Shown: positions 1-9,459, counted from the stretch's first letter. The stretch: 64,000 nucleotides of DNA from Dermabacter sp. p3-SID358 (GCF_025147465.1 NZ_JALXOZ010000005.1:1-64000), one strand, 5' to 3'. Notes: a model not told the origin generated them from the sequence alone. Numbers and translations: made by a program.

Positions 1-18
1 CCCCCCCACGCTGGTGGA

Positions 19-270
19 TTACGCAATGTTGGCGGCGTATTTGGCGGGGTCCGAATCAAATGCGGGGCCGCAGCCGGCGCAGCAGAAGTAGTAGCGCTCG
101 CCCTTGAAGTCGCGGTAGAGGCCGGCGGCCTCGGCGGTCTTCTTGCTGACCGGGGTGCCGACCATGACCGGGCAGGTGGTCATGTCATCGGCGCCCCCGC
201 CGAGCAGGTTCTCGCGTCCACCGTTCTCGGCGGCGGGGTTAGTCTCGTTCGTGCTACAGCAGTTGCTCAT
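19..270 (-). CDS. YHS-domain metal-binding protein (copper operon)
   Basis: This small protein of 83 residues is the last gene of the minus-strand copper operon. The C-terminal half is a YHS-like domain: TTCPVMVGTPVSKKTAEAAG is followed by a Tyr/Phe-rich strand and a CCAGC cysteine cluster, and the family is thought to bind metal. The N-terminus (MSNCCSTNETN) adds two more cysteines. I chose the ATG at 270 because GAAGGAA lies just upstream. The longer reading frame reaching 357 runs through a tandem repeat that is probably not translated. The gene follows copA after about 83 bp. Related genes often accompany CopA ATPases, so a role in copper handling in the cytoplasm is likely but not shown. 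Confidence 0.8.
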   Translation of the reverse strand: MSNCCSTNETNPAAENGGRENLLGGGADDMTTCPVMVGTPVSKKTAEAAGLYRDFKGERYYFCCAGCGPAFDSDPAKYAANIA

Positions 271-286
271 TTTCTGGTGTTCCTTC

Positions 287-346
287 TGTATCGGATTCGT
301 ATGGATGGGTGGGTTCTGTATCGGATTGGTATGGATGGGTGGGTTC
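287..346. repeat. 30-bp tandem duplication between copA and the YHS gene
   Basis: Two adjacent 30-bp units (287-316 and 317-346) differ at one base. They lie between the copA stop codon and the ribosome-binding site of the YHS gene, and they extend the open frame upstream by the repeated residues NPPIHTNPIQ. It is most simply a slippage duplication in the intergenic spacer. Confidence 0.85.
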
Positions 347-353
347 TCGTTCG

Positions 354-2624
354 TCACTTCGTGGCGACGCTCTTGAACCCGCGCAGGCGGAGGCTGTTGC
401 CGACGACGAAGACGCTGGAGAACGCCATCGCCGCGCCTGCGAGCATGGGGTTGAGCATGCCCAGCGCTGCGACTGGGATCGCGGCGGTGTTATAGGCGAA
501 TGCCCAGAACAGGTTGGTCTTGATCGTCGAAAGTGTCTTCCGAGACAGACGGATCGCGTCGACCGCGGCCCGCAGGTCGCCGCGGACCAGGGTGATGTCG
601 GAGGCCTCGATCGCGACGTCCGTGCCGGTGCCCATCGCCAGGCCCAGATCGGCCTGCGCGAGCGCGGGGGCGTCGTTGACGCCGTCGCCGACCATCGCGA
701 CGATCTTGCCCTCGCCCTGGAGACGGGTGACGACGTCGACCTTGTCCTTGGGCAGCACCTCGGCGATGACCTCCTCGATGCCGACCTCGGCGGCGATCTG
801 GCGGGCCACGGCCTCATTGTCACCGGTGAGCAGCACCGGGGTCAGGCCGATCTCCTTGAGCCCGCGGATCGCCTCCGCGCTCGTGGGCTTGACGGTGTCG
901 GCGACGACGAGGATGCCGCGCGCAGCACCGTCCCAGCCGATCGCGACGACCGTCTTGCCTTCACCCTCAGCTTGAGCCTTCGCCCGTGCGACCTCCGGAG
1001 AGAGCTTCTGTGACCAGTCGGCCAGCAGCGACTCGCGTCCGACGACGACCGGGGTGCCCTCGACGATGCCCTGCACGCCCTTGCCTTCAACATTGGCGAA
1101 GTCCTCGGGCGTGGGCAACTGGCCGACTTCCTGGGTGGCGCCCTTGGCGATCGCCTGCGCGATCGGGTGCTCCGAGGAGTCCTCCAACGCACCCGCGAAG
1201 CGCAGCAGCTCGGCACGGTCCACACCGGATTCGGTGATCACATCTGTCAGGGTCATCTTGCCGCTGGTGACGGTACCGGTCTTGTCGAGCACGACGGTAT
1301 CGACCTTGCGGGTGGACTCCAGCACCTCTGGGCCCTTGATGAGGATGCCCATCTGCGCCCCGCGGCCGGTGCCGACCAGCAGCGCGGTCGGAGTCGCGAG
1401 TCCCAGCGCGCAGGGGCAGGCGATAACGAGCACGGCGACCGCTGCGGTGAACGCGGCGGCGACGGGGAATCCGGCTCCCAGCCAGGCGCCGAGGGTGATG
1501 AACGCGACGACGATGACGATCGGCACGAACACGCCGGAGATCGTGTCAGCCAGACGCTGCACCTCGGCCTTGCCAGTCTGCGCATCCTCGACGAGCTTCG
1601 CCATCTGCGCAAGCTGCGTGTCCGAACCGACACGGGTCGCCCGCACGACAAGGCGGCCGCCCGCGTTGACGGTGGCACCGGTGACCGAGTCGCCCTCGCG
1701 GACCTCGACCGGTACGGACTCGCCGGTGAGCATGGAGGCGTCCACCGCGGAGGAGCCGGAGACCACGATGCCGTCGGTGGCGATCTTCTCACCCGGACGA
1801 ACGATGAACTCGTCGCCGACCTGGAGGTCAGAGGTGGGGATCTTCACCTCAACGCCGTCGCGGAGCACGGCGACTTCCTTCGCGCCGAGCTCCAGGAGGG
1901 CGCGCAGCGCGGCCCCGGCCTGGCGTTTGGAGCGCTTCTCGAAGTAGCGGCCGGCGAGGATGAACATCGTCACGCCCGCGCCAACTTCGAGATAGATGTT
2001 CGCCGCGCCATCCGAGGGAGCGATCGTGAACTCGAACGGGTGCGTCATCCCGGGTGTGCCAGCGGTTCCGAAGAATAGTGCGTAGACGGACCACAGCAGT
2101 GCGACCGAGGTGCCCATCGAGATGAGTGTGTCCATCGTCGCGGTACCGTGCTTGAGGTTCGTCCATGCGGCCTTATGGAACGGCCAGGCTGCCCAGATGA
2201 TCACCGGGGCGGCAAGCGCGAGTGAGGCCCACTGCCAATATACGAACTGCAGTGCGGGGATCATGGCCATGGCGATCACGGGAACCGTGAGCACAATGGC
2301 GCCGACTAGCCGATGGCGCAGCGAGGTGAGCTCAGTGTCTTCCTCCTCCCCGGCCTCGGTCTCCGACGTGTTCGCCGTGGTGCCCTTGGGCTTGGGCAGC
2401 GCAGCCGTGTAGCCGGTCTTCTCGACCTCGGCGACCAGCAGGCCCGGATCGTAGCCGGCAGGCACGGTGACCTTGGCCTTCTCGGTGGCGTAGTTGACCG
2501 TGGCCGCGACGCCCTCGAGCTTGTTCAGCTTCTTCTCGATCCGGTTCGCACAGGAGGCGCAGGTCATCCCGCCGATCTCCAGCTCGATGTCCGGCCCACC
2601 GATGGGGGGCGCTAATGTACTCAT
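354..2624 (-). CDS. copA: Copper-exporting P1B-type ATPase CopA
   Basis: This 756-residue Cu(I)-exporting P-type ATPase drives copper out of the cytoplasm at the cost of ATP. An N-terminal heavy-metal-associated domain carries GMTCASC (Cys22 and Cys25). The membrane metal site is ACPCAL near residue 402, the phosphorylation motif DKTGT near 446, an SEHP motif lies in the nucleotide-binding domain, and GDGVND is near 647. Length and order of domains are normal for CopA. The ATG at 2624 is preceded by a purine-rich AGAGAGAAGGAAGAGG stretch. The gene lies downstream of copZ and a secreted His-rich protein and is probably co-transcribed from the promoter near 3850-3900. The CPC motif separates it from the second copper ATPase at 23.7 kb, which has CPH. 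Confidence 0.97.
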   Translation of the reverse strand: MSTLAPPIGGPDIELEIGGMTCASCANRIEKKLNKLEGVAATVNYATEKAKVTVPAGYDPGLLVAEVEKTGYTAALPKPKGTTANTSETEAGEEEDTELTSLRHRLVGAIVLTVPVIAMAMIPALQFVYWQWASLALAAPVIIWAAWPFHKAAWTNLKHGTATMDTLISMGTSVALLWSVYALFFGTAGTPGMTHPFEFTIAPSDGAANIYLEVGAGVTMFILAGRYFEKRSKRQAGAALRALLELGAKEVAVLRDGVEVKIPTSDLQVGDEFIVRPGEKIATDGIVVSGSSAVDASMLTGESVPVEVREGDSVTGATVNAGGRLVVRATRVGSDTQLAQMAKLVEDAQTGKAEVQRLADTISGVFVPIVIVVAFITLGAWLGAGFPVAAAFTAAVAVLVIACPCALGLATPTALLVGTGRGAQMGILIKGPEVLESTRKVDTVVLDKTGTVTSGKMTLTDVITESGVDRAELLRFAGALEDSSEHPIAQAIAKGATQEVGQLPTPEDFANVEGKGVQGIVEGTPVVVGRESLLADWSQKLSPEVARAKAQAEGEGKTVVAIGWDGAARGILVVADTVKPTSAEAIRGLKEIGLTPVLLTGDNEAVARQIAAEVGIEEVIAEVLPKDKVDVVTRLQGEGKIVAMVGDGVNDAPALAQADLGLAMGTGTDVAIEASDITLVRGDLRAAVDAIRLSRKTLSTIKTNLFWAFAYNTAAIPVAALGMLNPMLAGAAMAFSSVFVVGNSLRLRGFKSVATK

Positions 2625-2671
2625 CCTCTTCCTTCTCTCTTCATCTCTCGTGCGACGCCAGGCCCTGCGGG

Positions 2672-3613
2672 TCAGTGGCCGCCGGTATGCGAATCGTCTG
2701 TCTGCGAGCCGTCACCATGCTCGGCGTCGATCACGAACTCGGCGGTGTGCACCTGCCCATCGACCTGGAAGTCCAGGTAGAGCAGGTAACGGTCGGCGGT
2801 CGGGGCCTCCGCTGCGAATCCGATCTCGGGTCCGGCCGTGTCCCTGGCCTGGGGCTCGTCGCCCTCGGCGTGGACGTGCAAGTAGGCGAGGTCGCCTTCG
2901 CGCAGCGCCACCAGGTGGCCAAACGCGCCCAGGTAGGGCTCCAGCGTGGTCACCGGCTGACCGTCGCGCTCGACCGAGATGGTGAGCTCGCTTGAGGTGC
3001 CGGCGGTAAGGTCGCCATTCAGGGAGACGGTGTATCCGTCGACCTCGTCGGTGGTCTGTGACTCGGTCTCAACAGGGGCGAAGTCGCCCGCCACCTCGAC
3101 GGCGCGAGTCAGGGTGATCCCTTCGGCTCCCTCGCCCTCGGGTGTGAAGTCGGCGTACACGCGGTAGGTGCCCGCCTCGTCCCAGGTCCACGGCACCGAC
3201 CAAGTGCCTGTGCTCGTGTCAAGCTCGGGGTGCACGTGCTGGAAACCAGTACCATCGGTGCGAACGGCGATCAGATGCAGGTCCTTCTCGTGCGCGGTAG
3301 TGTACTCGGTCACCGCTTCGCCGGACTCGTCGAGGATCTGGAAACTCAGGTCTCCATCCTCGCCTGCAGCCGTGGGAGCCTGGACTGGGGAAAGTACGAA
3401 GCCGTCCGCGCTTGCGGAGACCCCGTTCAGAGTGGGCTCCGCAGTTTCTTGCGCAGCGCCGCCGTGTCCTTCACCGTGTGTGTTCACGTCACTTCCTTCT
3501 GCCCATGCTGCTACGAAGCTGTCAGGAATGACGGCGCCGGCAAGGCCGAAGGCCCCGCCGAACGCCACCACCAGCCCGGCCCCGTAGAGCGCAAGCCGTC
3601 CTCCGGCCTTCAT
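2672..3613 (-). CDS. Membrane-anchored, His-rich extracytoplasmic protein of the copper operon
   Basis: This 313-residue protein has an N-terminal hydrophobic segment (about residues 6-27), which is a signal peptide or anchor. The mature part is acidic, rich in beta structure and repeatedly histidine-bearing: GFQHVHPE near the middle, AYLHVHAE later, and a tail ending DDSHTGGH. Proteins of this type are common next to copZ/copA in actinobacteria and are usually annotated as heavy-metal-binding. I infer extracytoplasmic copper binding. The start codon overlaps the stop codon of copZ by one base (TGATG), so translation is probably coupled. It is followed by copA after 47 bp. Confidence 0.75.
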   Translation of the reverse strand: MKAGGRLALYGAGLVVAFGGAFGLAGAVIPDSFVAAWAEGSDVNTHGEGHGGAAQETAEPTLNGVSASADGFVLSPVQAPTAAGEDGDLSFQILDESGEAVTEYTTAHEKDLHLIAVRTDGTGFQHVHPELDTSTGTWSVPWTWDEAGTYRVYADFTPEGEGAEGITLTRAVEVAGDFAPVETESQTTDEVDGYTVSLNGDLTAGTSSELTISVERDGQPVTTLEPYLGAFGHLVALREGDLAYLHVHAEGDEPQARDTAGPEIGFAAEAPTADRYLLYLDFQVDGQVHTAEFVIDAEHGDGSQTDDSHTGGH

Positions 3614-3822
3614 CAGACACGCACCGCCGAGTAGCCGGCCTCCTCGACCGCCGCGAGGACCTTGGCATCGTCAATCTCGCCCTCGGCGGTGACGTTAAGC
3701 TTGCCGGTCTGCGCGCTGACCTGGATGTCCTGGACGCCGGGGATCTCACCGACTTCCTCGCGGACCGACATCTCGCAGTGCCCGCAGGTCATGCCCGTCA
3801 CCTGGTAATTGTTCGAAGCCAT
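3613..3822 (-). CDS. copZ: CopZ-like copper chaperone (HMA domain)
   Basis: A 69-residue single-domain protein with the metal-binding motif GMTCGHC near residues 10-16 and the beta-alpha-beta-beta-alpha-beta length of an HMA domain. CopZ proteins carry Cu(I) in the cytoplasm and hand it to CopA. It is the first gene of the operon. AAGGAGG lies upstream of its ATG on the minus strand, and the palindromic operator region is 25-75 bp upstream. Its stop codon overlaps the start of the next gene. Confidence 0.93.
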   Translation of the reverse strand: MASNNYQVTGMTCGHCEMSVREEVGEIPGVQDIQVSAQTGKLNVTAEGEIDDAKVLAAVEEAGYSAVRV

Positions 3823-3847
3823 TATGTATCCTCCTTGTGTCTCTGTA

Positions 3848-3898
3848 GTACCCCTACCGGGTACCTGTACAAGTCAACAGTATACCCCTGGCAGGTAT
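3848..3898 (-). promoter_or_regulatory. Copper-operon promoter with two palindromic operators
   Basis: Two 17-bp GC-centred palindromes lie here: GTACCCCTACCGGGTAC (3848-3864) and ATACCCCTGGCAGGTAT (3882-3898). Both resemble the ATACCCC-GGGGTAT operators of actinobacterial CsoR. On the minus strand a -10-like TATACT overlaps the second palindrome, and a TTGACT lies between the two. The same operator type recurs at 23254-23270. No csoR gene was found in the window, so the repressor is presumably encoded elsewhere. Confidence 0.65.
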
Positions 3899-4196
3899 TC
3901 CGCAAGAAGGGGGTGGTCGTATGAGCCACATCGCACGCGTGCTGCAGACGATGGCTGGAGCGTCCGACATGCGCCTCGTGGCGAAACGATGCTGCGGGGC
4001 GACCCGCTGGACGGTGTCGCTGCGCGTCGGAGAGTAGTGGTCCCGGTCTAATGAGAACCGTGGACTTCCTTGCCACGTCGGCGAAGGCAGTGACGACCGG
4101 TACGGGCCGGACACCACCAAACACCGATCAGTCGCTGGTGCTCATGGTACGAAGCCGGCCATGTCAACTGGATTCGCAGGCGTTCGAGATTGGTGA
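3899..4196. other. Junction between copper operon and plasmid-like region
   Basis: About 300 bp with no gene I can recognise. A 38-codon frame starts at 3920 (MSHIARVLQTMAG...) directly beyond the copper operators and could be a divergent remnant. It matches no family I know. Composition drops from the GC-rich copper operon toward the AT-richer plasmid segment. Confidence 0.4.
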
Positions 4197-4466
4197 GTGG
4201 AACAGACGAATCCCAGCTGGAGTGCTCAGTTACGCCGGAGACAGTTAGCAGCCCCTGTGCAGGCATTAGTCAGGAAAAATAACCCCTCACAGGTTGCTGG
4301 CACTGACGCTTTTAAAAACAAAGGGTTCGGCGCACTCGTGCAGGCGGCCCGGGAGTCTCAGGAAGTCTTCGAAACCATCACGGCAGATCCAGGCAACCTC
4401 AATAAGTTCCTGGAGGTGCTAGCGCACATGATTGTCGCCGCCAAGGACGAGCAGCAGTCAAAGTAA
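4197..4466 (+). CDS. Small hypothetical protein
   Basis: An 89-codon frame opening with GTG. The C-terminal part (FGALVQAARESQEVFETIT..., ending KDEQQSK) looks like a helical, charged small protein and is more protein-like than the N-terminal 25 residues. An internal GTG near 4257 may therefore be the true start. I do not recognise a family. It lies at the edge of the plasmid-like segment, upstream of the replicase. It may be a fragment of a longer gene. Confidence 0.35.
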   Translation: MEQTNPSWSAQLRRRQLAAPVQALVRKNNPSQVAGTDAFKNKGFGALVQAARESQEVFETITADPGNLNKFLEVLAHMIVAAKDEQQSK

Positions 4467-5142
4467 TCATCACGATAGGCACCCTGTATTAGTGATTACC
4501 GGTAGGGGTGCCCTCATCTAGTAGTTACGTGGCGAGAACGGATGATTACCGTAGGAGTTGCACTCTTAGTACTCTGAAGTGTTCGTATTCGATTGACTCA
4601 GAAATCATTAACGAGTTCTAGCCCTGCCTGAGGGGCGAGAGGCAGGGCTAGAACTTATACATAGTGGCCGTTCGGGGGGAAGCAGCCTATAACCATTGTG
4701 CGGAGCTTCGACAAAAGTCACAAGGGATTGTTCACTCCAGTGAGCATTGGCAGTGAGGAAGAAAGTACTGGGGTTTATCTATGTGGTTTCTCTTTAAAGG
4801 CTCTTTGGTTATCTGTAGTCCTGGAGGCTGTGGTGCTTGGAGTAGTCCTGGTTGCCTCGGTGACAACCAAGCCTTTGATTTGGACGGCAGTACACATGAG
4901 TACCGCTAACCCCTATGATCCATAGTCGATGTCTTGTATCTATGCAGGATACTCTGCGGTTTTAGCATTTGTTGCAATATATTTCAAACACTGTTACTGC
5001 AGGTAAAACATATCTTTATGTGTGTCTCGCACAAAATGACAGTCATGTGTTTTACAGTTGAGAGATACTAAAGACGAAAGAAGGCCACTCGGCGGCAACC
5101 AAGTGACCTTCGCTTATCACCCAGTAGTAGCTGGGGGAAAGC
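4467..5142. other. AT-richer non-coding region upstream of the replicase
   Basis: About 675 bp of lower GC than the surroundings. It holds the hairpin at 4614-4655, repeated TGATTACCG/GATTACC-like words near 4492 and 4541, and a weak 75-codon frame at 4698-4925 with one hydrophobic segment (LWLSVVLEAVVLGVVLVAS) that I would not call a gene with confidence. Its position before a plasmid replicase fits a promoter/origin-control region. Confidence 0.45.
4614..4655. repeat. Perfect 16-bp inverted repeat (hairpin)
   Basis: The arms AGTTCTAGCCCTGCCT (4614-4629) and its exact complement (4640-4655) enclose a 10-base loop. No T-run follows on either strand, so it is not a typical rho-independent terminator. 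It could be a replication-control or transcription-pausing structure upstream of the replicase. Confidence 0.8.
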
Positions 5143-6216
5143 ATGTGCATGATTCTATCTAATGATTCCTCTCCGGGCACTTTGACCGGTGCGCGTGTTG
5201 GTACGCCATCTAGAGTGCGCCAGGATTGCGCAGGTCTAGATGATACTCCGGCAAGTCAGCTTGACCGGGAAAAACTTCTCCAGCATCTTGGGCGTGATGC
5301 GCTACACGGTTCTATCAGCCGTGACTTTCAAAGTGCTTACCGTGTCGTGGTAGATGAAGAAACCGGTAAGAAGCGCAGCGTTCCGAGACTTTATCGCACT
5401 GATTCGGAGAAACTCGGTCGATGTGAATACGTCATGCTGACGAATAAGCAATATTCTGCGGTTATGGTTATTGATGTTGACCAGCCCGGAGAATCTGGAG
5501 GCCATCCAGTTCATCTCAATGCTTATGTTAAAAGCGTTATCTTCGCCCTTGTCCAGCGAGGCATTGGGCCAGCATGGGCCGGGATTAATCCGCTAAGTGG
5601 TAAAGCTCAGTTTATTTGGCTGATTGACCCGGTGTATACCGGCAAAAATAAGCATTCCAGCAATATGGAGCTGCTAAAAGCTACGAGCCAGGAGTTAGGC
5701 GCTCTTCTCGCACATGACCCGCACTTTGCGCACCGTTTTAGTCGTAGTCCTTTTTATACTGGTAAGTCAGTAGAGGCATATCGCTGGTATCACCAACACG
5801 ATCGCGTCATTCGCCTCCAGGACTTTCTAAGGCAGGTGCGTGAGATGGCTGGACACCCTCAGTACGGTAAAAACATGCGTCAGCAATTTAGCTCTGGTCG
5901 TGAACTCATCAATGCAGTGAAGGCTCGTCGAGAAGAAGCCCAAGCCTTCAAAGCTCTTGCAGAAGATGTTGAAAACGAAATAGGCGCAGGACTTGATCAA
6001 TATGACCCAGAACTGATCGACGGCGTCCGTGTCCTTTGGATTAGTCAAGGGTGCGCGGCCCGTGATGAAACGGCGTTCCGCCATGCTTTAAAGACCGGAC
6101 ACCGGCTCCGTGCTGCTGGACAACGCCTCACCGATGCGGCCATCATCGATGCCTATGAGCATGCGCTACAACACGCGCAGACGACACTCCTGGTGCAACC
6201 TTCTAGCCCCCGATGA
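5143..6216 (+). CDS. Plasmid replication initiator (Replicase family, RepA-like)
   Basis: This 357-residue protein resembles the replicase family of small actinobacterial plasmids (pNG2/ColE2-type RepA). The N-terminal half has the conserved pattern of the replicase domain: QSAYRVVVDEETG, VMVIDVDQPG with its acidic pair, and NPLSGKAQFIWLIDPVY. A charged C-terminal region (VRVLWISQGCAARDETAFRHA) matches the usual primase-like/DNA-binding tail. The protein would initiate replication at a plasmid origin. The ATG is preceded by GGGGAAAG. Codon use is clearly AT-richer than in the chromosomal genes, which supports transfer. Its presence in a chromosomal context implies an integrated or captured plasmid. 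Confidence 0.8.
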   Translation: MCMILSNDSSPGTLTGARVGTPSRVRQDCAGLDDTPASQLDREKLLQHLGRDALHGSISRDFQSAYRVVVDEETGKKRSVPRLYRTDSEKLGRCEYVMLTNKQYSAVMVIDVDQPGESGGHPVHLNAYVKSVIFALVQRGIGPAWAGINPLSGKAQFIWLIDPVYTGKNKHSSNMELLKATSQELGALLAHDPHFAHRFSRSPFYTGKSVEAYRWYHQHDRVIRLQDFLRQVREMAGHPQYGKNMRQQFSSGRELINAVKARREEAQAFKALAEDVENEIGAGLDQYDPELIDGVRVLWISQGCAARDETAFRHALKTGHRLRAAGQRLTDAAIIDAYEHALQHAQTTLLVQPSSPR

Positions 6217-6594
6217 CTTCGAAGCACTCACATCAGCTACACTGACCCAAGCAGCATAGATAACCCCCGACGTGTCCACTTTCCGGGGGTCAGGCCCTCC
6301 TATTGACACCTTTACTACGCAACAGAATGACAACGACATTCTGTCGGCCCTTCTACGGACATCTCTTCTGCGCAGCACACGCGCCATTGTCCCGGCCGAC
6401 GTGCTGCGCAATATCTCCGCCACTCAACAGGCCAATTCACTGCGCAACGTAGTGACACCGGCCCCGCCTAGCCGAGATTTCTTCGATTTTCGCTGAATAT
6501 CAGCCGTTTACCCGCCGCCAATGACCTACGACGCCGACGGCCCCCTGTTAGGCCCGCAGAAGGCCGTACAGGGCGGGGGAGAGCAGTGCTACAA
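6217..6594. other. Post-replicase region with hairpins
   Basis: There is no convincing gene. Hairpin 6263-6300 (ACCCCCG / CGGGGGT) sits 50 bp after the replicase stop and may end its transcript. A second inverted repeat (ACAGAATG / CATTCTGT, 6322-6344) and a third (CGCAGCAC / GTGCTGCG near 6370-6410) follow. A 74-codon frame (6272-6496) spans them, but nothing supports it as coding. Confidence 0.4.
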
Positions 6595-7938
6595 CTAATC
6601 ACCGCCATCACGGTCACGCTGCTGTTGCTGATGGCGGCGGCGCTTCTCGATGCGCTCGCGTGCACGCTGCTGCGCCCCGCCCTTCTTGCCTGAGGTCTGC
6701 GACTGCCTGAACAGCGTGTAACGCTCAAGCAACTCTGGGCTGCGATGCAGTTCTTGCACCAGGAACTTCTTATCCAAGTGCTCCAACTGTTGTCCTGACT
6801 TCACCGCTTCTTCGATGATGATGGCGGCTTCATCTTCGGCGTCCGTGTGCGCGTTGCGGCGGATCTGATCAGCGTCCTCGCGGGCATCCTTGCGCGTTAC
6901 TGCAGCGTCGCGTGTGGCCTCGTCGCGGATGCTCGTGGCCTCATCTCGTGCTTTGCTGCGGATCGTCTCGGCGTCGCGCTCAGCCTGCTTATGGGCCTCG
7001 TCGGTCTTGCGAGTGATCGTCTCTGCTTCGCTGCGAGCTGCGGCTGTAATCGCGCTCGCCTTGGCCCGTGCAGTCTCTTCGGCTCGTTCGAGCAGCTCGT
7101 CTGCTTGCGCTTCGGCCAGGCCCAACTCCTGCTCAGCATCCTTGCGTGCTTCGCTGCGGATCTCTTCGGCTTCTTGCTCGGCCTTCTCGCGTGCTTCCTT
7201 GAGCACACGCTCGGCAACCTCGCGAGCCTGTGCTTCAGCATTCTCCTGTACGCGCTGGGCTGCTTCGCGGGCTTCTTGCGCCTGTTCAAGTTCCTTAGCA
7301 GCCTGCTCGCGGTCACGATCAATTGCGTTCATGTCGCGCTGCACGGATCGCTTCTTGACTTCCACATCATCCTCGCGCTTGGCGAGATCGCGCTCCCGGT
7401 CTTGTTGCTCGGTGTAGCGGTCGAGGTTGAGTGACTCGTCATGACGTTCGGAGACTTCTAGTTCCACCGGATAGCCGAGCGAGTGCATGTGTTCGCGCAG
7501 GCCCCGTTGCGCGTCGATGAACTTCTGTTGGCCCGATATCTGCTTGCCCTTCTTCGGGCCGTCTTTGTACCGCACTGAGGTGTCAGTGTTGTACGCGATG
7601 CCGGGGCGGCAACGCAGCGTACCGGGCTTGTCCGGATGAGGGGAGAGGGTGTCCGCCTGAAACTGGATGTGTGGCGTCGATTCGTCGAAGTTCATGTCCC
7701 CGCCGGCGACTGTGTCGATACCGCCGGGAATGAAGTTCTCGGCGAGCCAACGCATTGACTCTTCGGGGTACTTCTTTGCTTCTTCGTAGTCGCGGGCGAC
7801 ATAGCGCGGACGTTTCACTTCGCGCCCGTCCACCTCACTGGTGTAGTAGTCGGGGATCTCCTTGCACATCGACTTCGGCAGATACACGACGAACAGCGAC
7901 GTCTTGAAACTGTTCTTCTGCACGCGCACTCCGTCCAT
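6595..7938 (-). CDS. MobV/Pre-type relaxase, apparently N-terminally truncated
   Basis: This 447-residue frame resembles plasmid mobilisation (Mob/Pre) proteins, which nick oriT DNA. The conserved motif NFDESTPHIQF (the DE..PH metal-binding region of MobV) lies near residues 83-93. The N-terminal block with the catalytic histidine of MobV relaxases is missing, because an in-frame TAG stands four codons before the ATG. From about residue 180 to 390 the protein is a long charged coiled coil rich in EAR/EAE/DEA heptads. It ends with a basic KRRRHQQQQRDRD tail. Neighbouring inverted repeats at 8.0-9.4 kb could include the oriT. The gene may be a non-functional remnant, or the N-terminus may have been lost by a recent mutation. 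Confidence 0.7.
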   Translation of the reverse strand: MDGVRVQKNSFKTSLFVVYLPKSMCKEIPDYYTSEVDGREVKRPRYVARDYEEAKKYPEESMRWLAENFIPGGIDTVAGGDMNFDESTPHIQFQADTLSPHPDKPGTLRCRPGIAYNTDTSVRYKDGPKKGKQISGQQKFIDAQRGLREHMHSLGYPVELEVSERHDESLNLDRYTEQQDRERDLAKREDDVEVKKRSVQRDMNAIDRDREQAAKELEQAQEAREAAQRVQENAEAQAREVAERVLKEAREKAEQEAEEIRSEARKDAEQELGLAEAQADELLERAEETARAKASAITAAARSEAETITRKTDEAHKQAERDAETIRSKARDEATSIRDEATRDAAVTRKDAREDADQIRRNAHTDAEDEAAIIIEEAVKSGQQLEHLDKKFLVQELHRSPELLERYTLFRQSQTSGKKGGAQQRARERIEKRRRHQQQQRDRDGGD

Positions 7939-8381
7939 CCGAGGCGTCTACGGCCGCCACAGGGCCGTACAGCCGCTGCCACAAAGATGAACCAATCGAG
8001 TCGCGGCGCTACACATGTGCATCAACCGCTGCCGCTGGATCTGCTGCAGCGCGACGCGCTCGCGAAACACACGTCGCTGGCGGTGCTCATTACATGCGCT
8101 TGCGCGCATATCTCCGCCGCGAGCGTGATGCGTCTGCACCGATACTGTGCTTATGGCACGGGCAGATATGGAGTGTATTAATCAGGCCCGTGGTTCAACC
8201 CCCGCAGCAGCATCAACACCGCCTGGCGGCGGATGGCTCGCTGCGGGATTTTCACCACCCTGCAATAACCGCCTAACGGCGGTGTCACGGTGCAGGGTGT
8301 GGCTGTGCGCACCACGTAGGCGATGTCGGTCTTGCCGTGCGGTTAGACACCTTGCGCTCGCAAGCTCGCTGCAGGTGTCTC

Positions 8382-8425
8382 GATGACGCGGGAAGACGCC
8401 GCAAGCGGCGTTTCCACCCGTCATC
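8382..8425. repeat. Long imperfect hairpin
   Basis: The arms GATGACGCGGGAAGACGCCGC and its near-complement pair around a 4-base AAGC loop, giving about 19 matched pairs in 44 bases. It is directly preceded by another hairpin (8345-8380). Neither is followed by a T-run. Confidence 0.75.
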
Positions 8426-8879
8426 GGCCCTTACTTTAAGACCGACATACAGTGGCTGACGCCGCATGTGGTGCGCACAGCGTGGCGACCTGCAGGTTTT
8501 GCGTAGGCACCATGTGCGCTTCGCGCATCAACGGGCCGTTTCGGGTAAGGGTCGAAGACCGTGTCACAACCCGAAACACGCAGGTCGCAGCCCCCTTCTG
8601 TGTCAAAACCCCTATATGTTTGTCGTTATAGGGGTAGAAGGGGGAAAAGGGCATAAGGGGGTGCGACGCCTCCGCTGCGCTCCGGCGCTCGGCATAGCCG
8701 AGGCACTGCACCGGGTATTACTACTCGCTGGCGCTCGCATAACCCGGTGCCCGGCGCTGGCGCGCCGCCCCTTATAGCCCCAGACTCAGACCTCGCTCGC
8801 TCGGTCTGGCTGGGTCTACCTTTCCCTCCGCTGCGCTCCGGTCAAGGTGCCCAATAGTGCAGCTGGCGCTGCACCTTGT

Positions 8880-8983
8880 GTGATGACCCACGCTCTGCAT
8901 CACGACACTGCCGGCAATCCGATATATCCCGTTGATATACATTCGGATATGCCAGCATCGATGTGTCGTGTTTGGGTCATCAC
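8880..8983. repeat. 104-bp nested inverted repeat (candidate oriT or origin structure)
   Basis: Three pairs of arms are nested symmetrically: GTGATGACCCA (8880-8890) with TGGGTCATCAC (8973-8983), ACGACAC (8902-8908) with GTGTCGT (8963-8969), and TCCGATATATC with GATATACATTCGGA in the centre (about 8918-8946). The symmetry over 104 bp is far beyond chance. A cruciform or single-stranded fold recognised by a relaxase, replicase or partition protein is the likely role. Confidence 0.75.
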
Positions 8984-9249
8984 GAAACGCTCCATCACGG
9001 CAAGCCTGCCGAGATGGATATTGGCGTATCTCACGACGCGTCCATTATGCGGCATGCGCCGCATACCATCTGCCGTCGCGGTTGCATCTTCAGCAGCACA
9101 GCTGCTGAAATCTGCTCTGTCCACGCTGCTGTCTTTGCTGCACCCACGGCCCCGTCTTCGGCATATTTCAAGTCCACACAAGACTATGCCGGCCAGAACC
9201 GCGCATAACAGCAGCGCGACATACCGCCAGCCATGTGGCGGATGATCCA

Positions 9250-9283
9250 GGCGACGGGGCAGACGTGTATATGCCCCGTCGCC
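9250..9283. repeat. Perfect 12-bp inverted repeat
   Basis: GGCGACGGGGCA (9250-9261) and TGCCCCGTCGCC (9272-9283) are exact complements around a 10-base loop. It has no T-tail and is part of the hairpin field between the relaxase and the gene at 9460. Confidence 0.75.
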
Positions 9284-9351
9284 GATACCGGCGCAAGCAT
9301 CGTGACAGTGTCACGTGTAGCGGTGCCGCAGCCACCCGCACACACGCGAAA

Positions 9352-9373
9352 ACCCCGCCCTTGCGAGCGGGGT
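9352..9373. terminator. GC-rich hairpin, possible terminator
   Basis: ACCCCGC and GCGGGGT pair around CCTTGCGA. On the minus strand the hairpin is followed by TTTTCGCG, which gives a short T-run. It lies about 90 bp after the end of the minus-strand gene 9460-9759 and could end that transcript. A further hairpin, GCCGTACAC/GTGTACGGC, is at 9420-9452. Confidence 0.45.
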
Positions 9374-9459
9374 GTGTGGCGACATCAAACGTGACGGCTG
9401 TACGTCGTCACGCCGCGTGGCCGTACACACATGAGGTGATTGCGTGTACGGCTAAAGGG

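Larger units (their letters stand above)
7939..9459. other. Inverted-repeat-rich non-coding region of the plasmid segment
   Basis: About 1.5 kb without a credible gene. It is packed with inverted repeats: arms AGACACCT/AGGTGTCT at 8345-8380, a long hairpin at 8382-8425, GTTTCGGGT/ACCCGAAAC near 8540-8580, CACCGGGTAT/ATAACCCGGTG near 8709-8752, paired CAAGGTGC/GCACCTTG near 8843-8878, the nested structure at 8880-8983, TTCAGCAG/CTGCTGAA near 9089-9110, and hairpins at 9250-9283, 9352-9373 and 9420-9452. Such density beside a relaxase gene fits oriT and single-strand-origin functions. I could not place a nic site. Confidence 0.6.

Noticed and set aside
7948..8139. Possible missing N-terminus of the relaxase in the same frame
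   Set aside because: It lies within hairpin DNA and lacks the MobV N-terminal pattern, so I kept it only as an open question in the findings.
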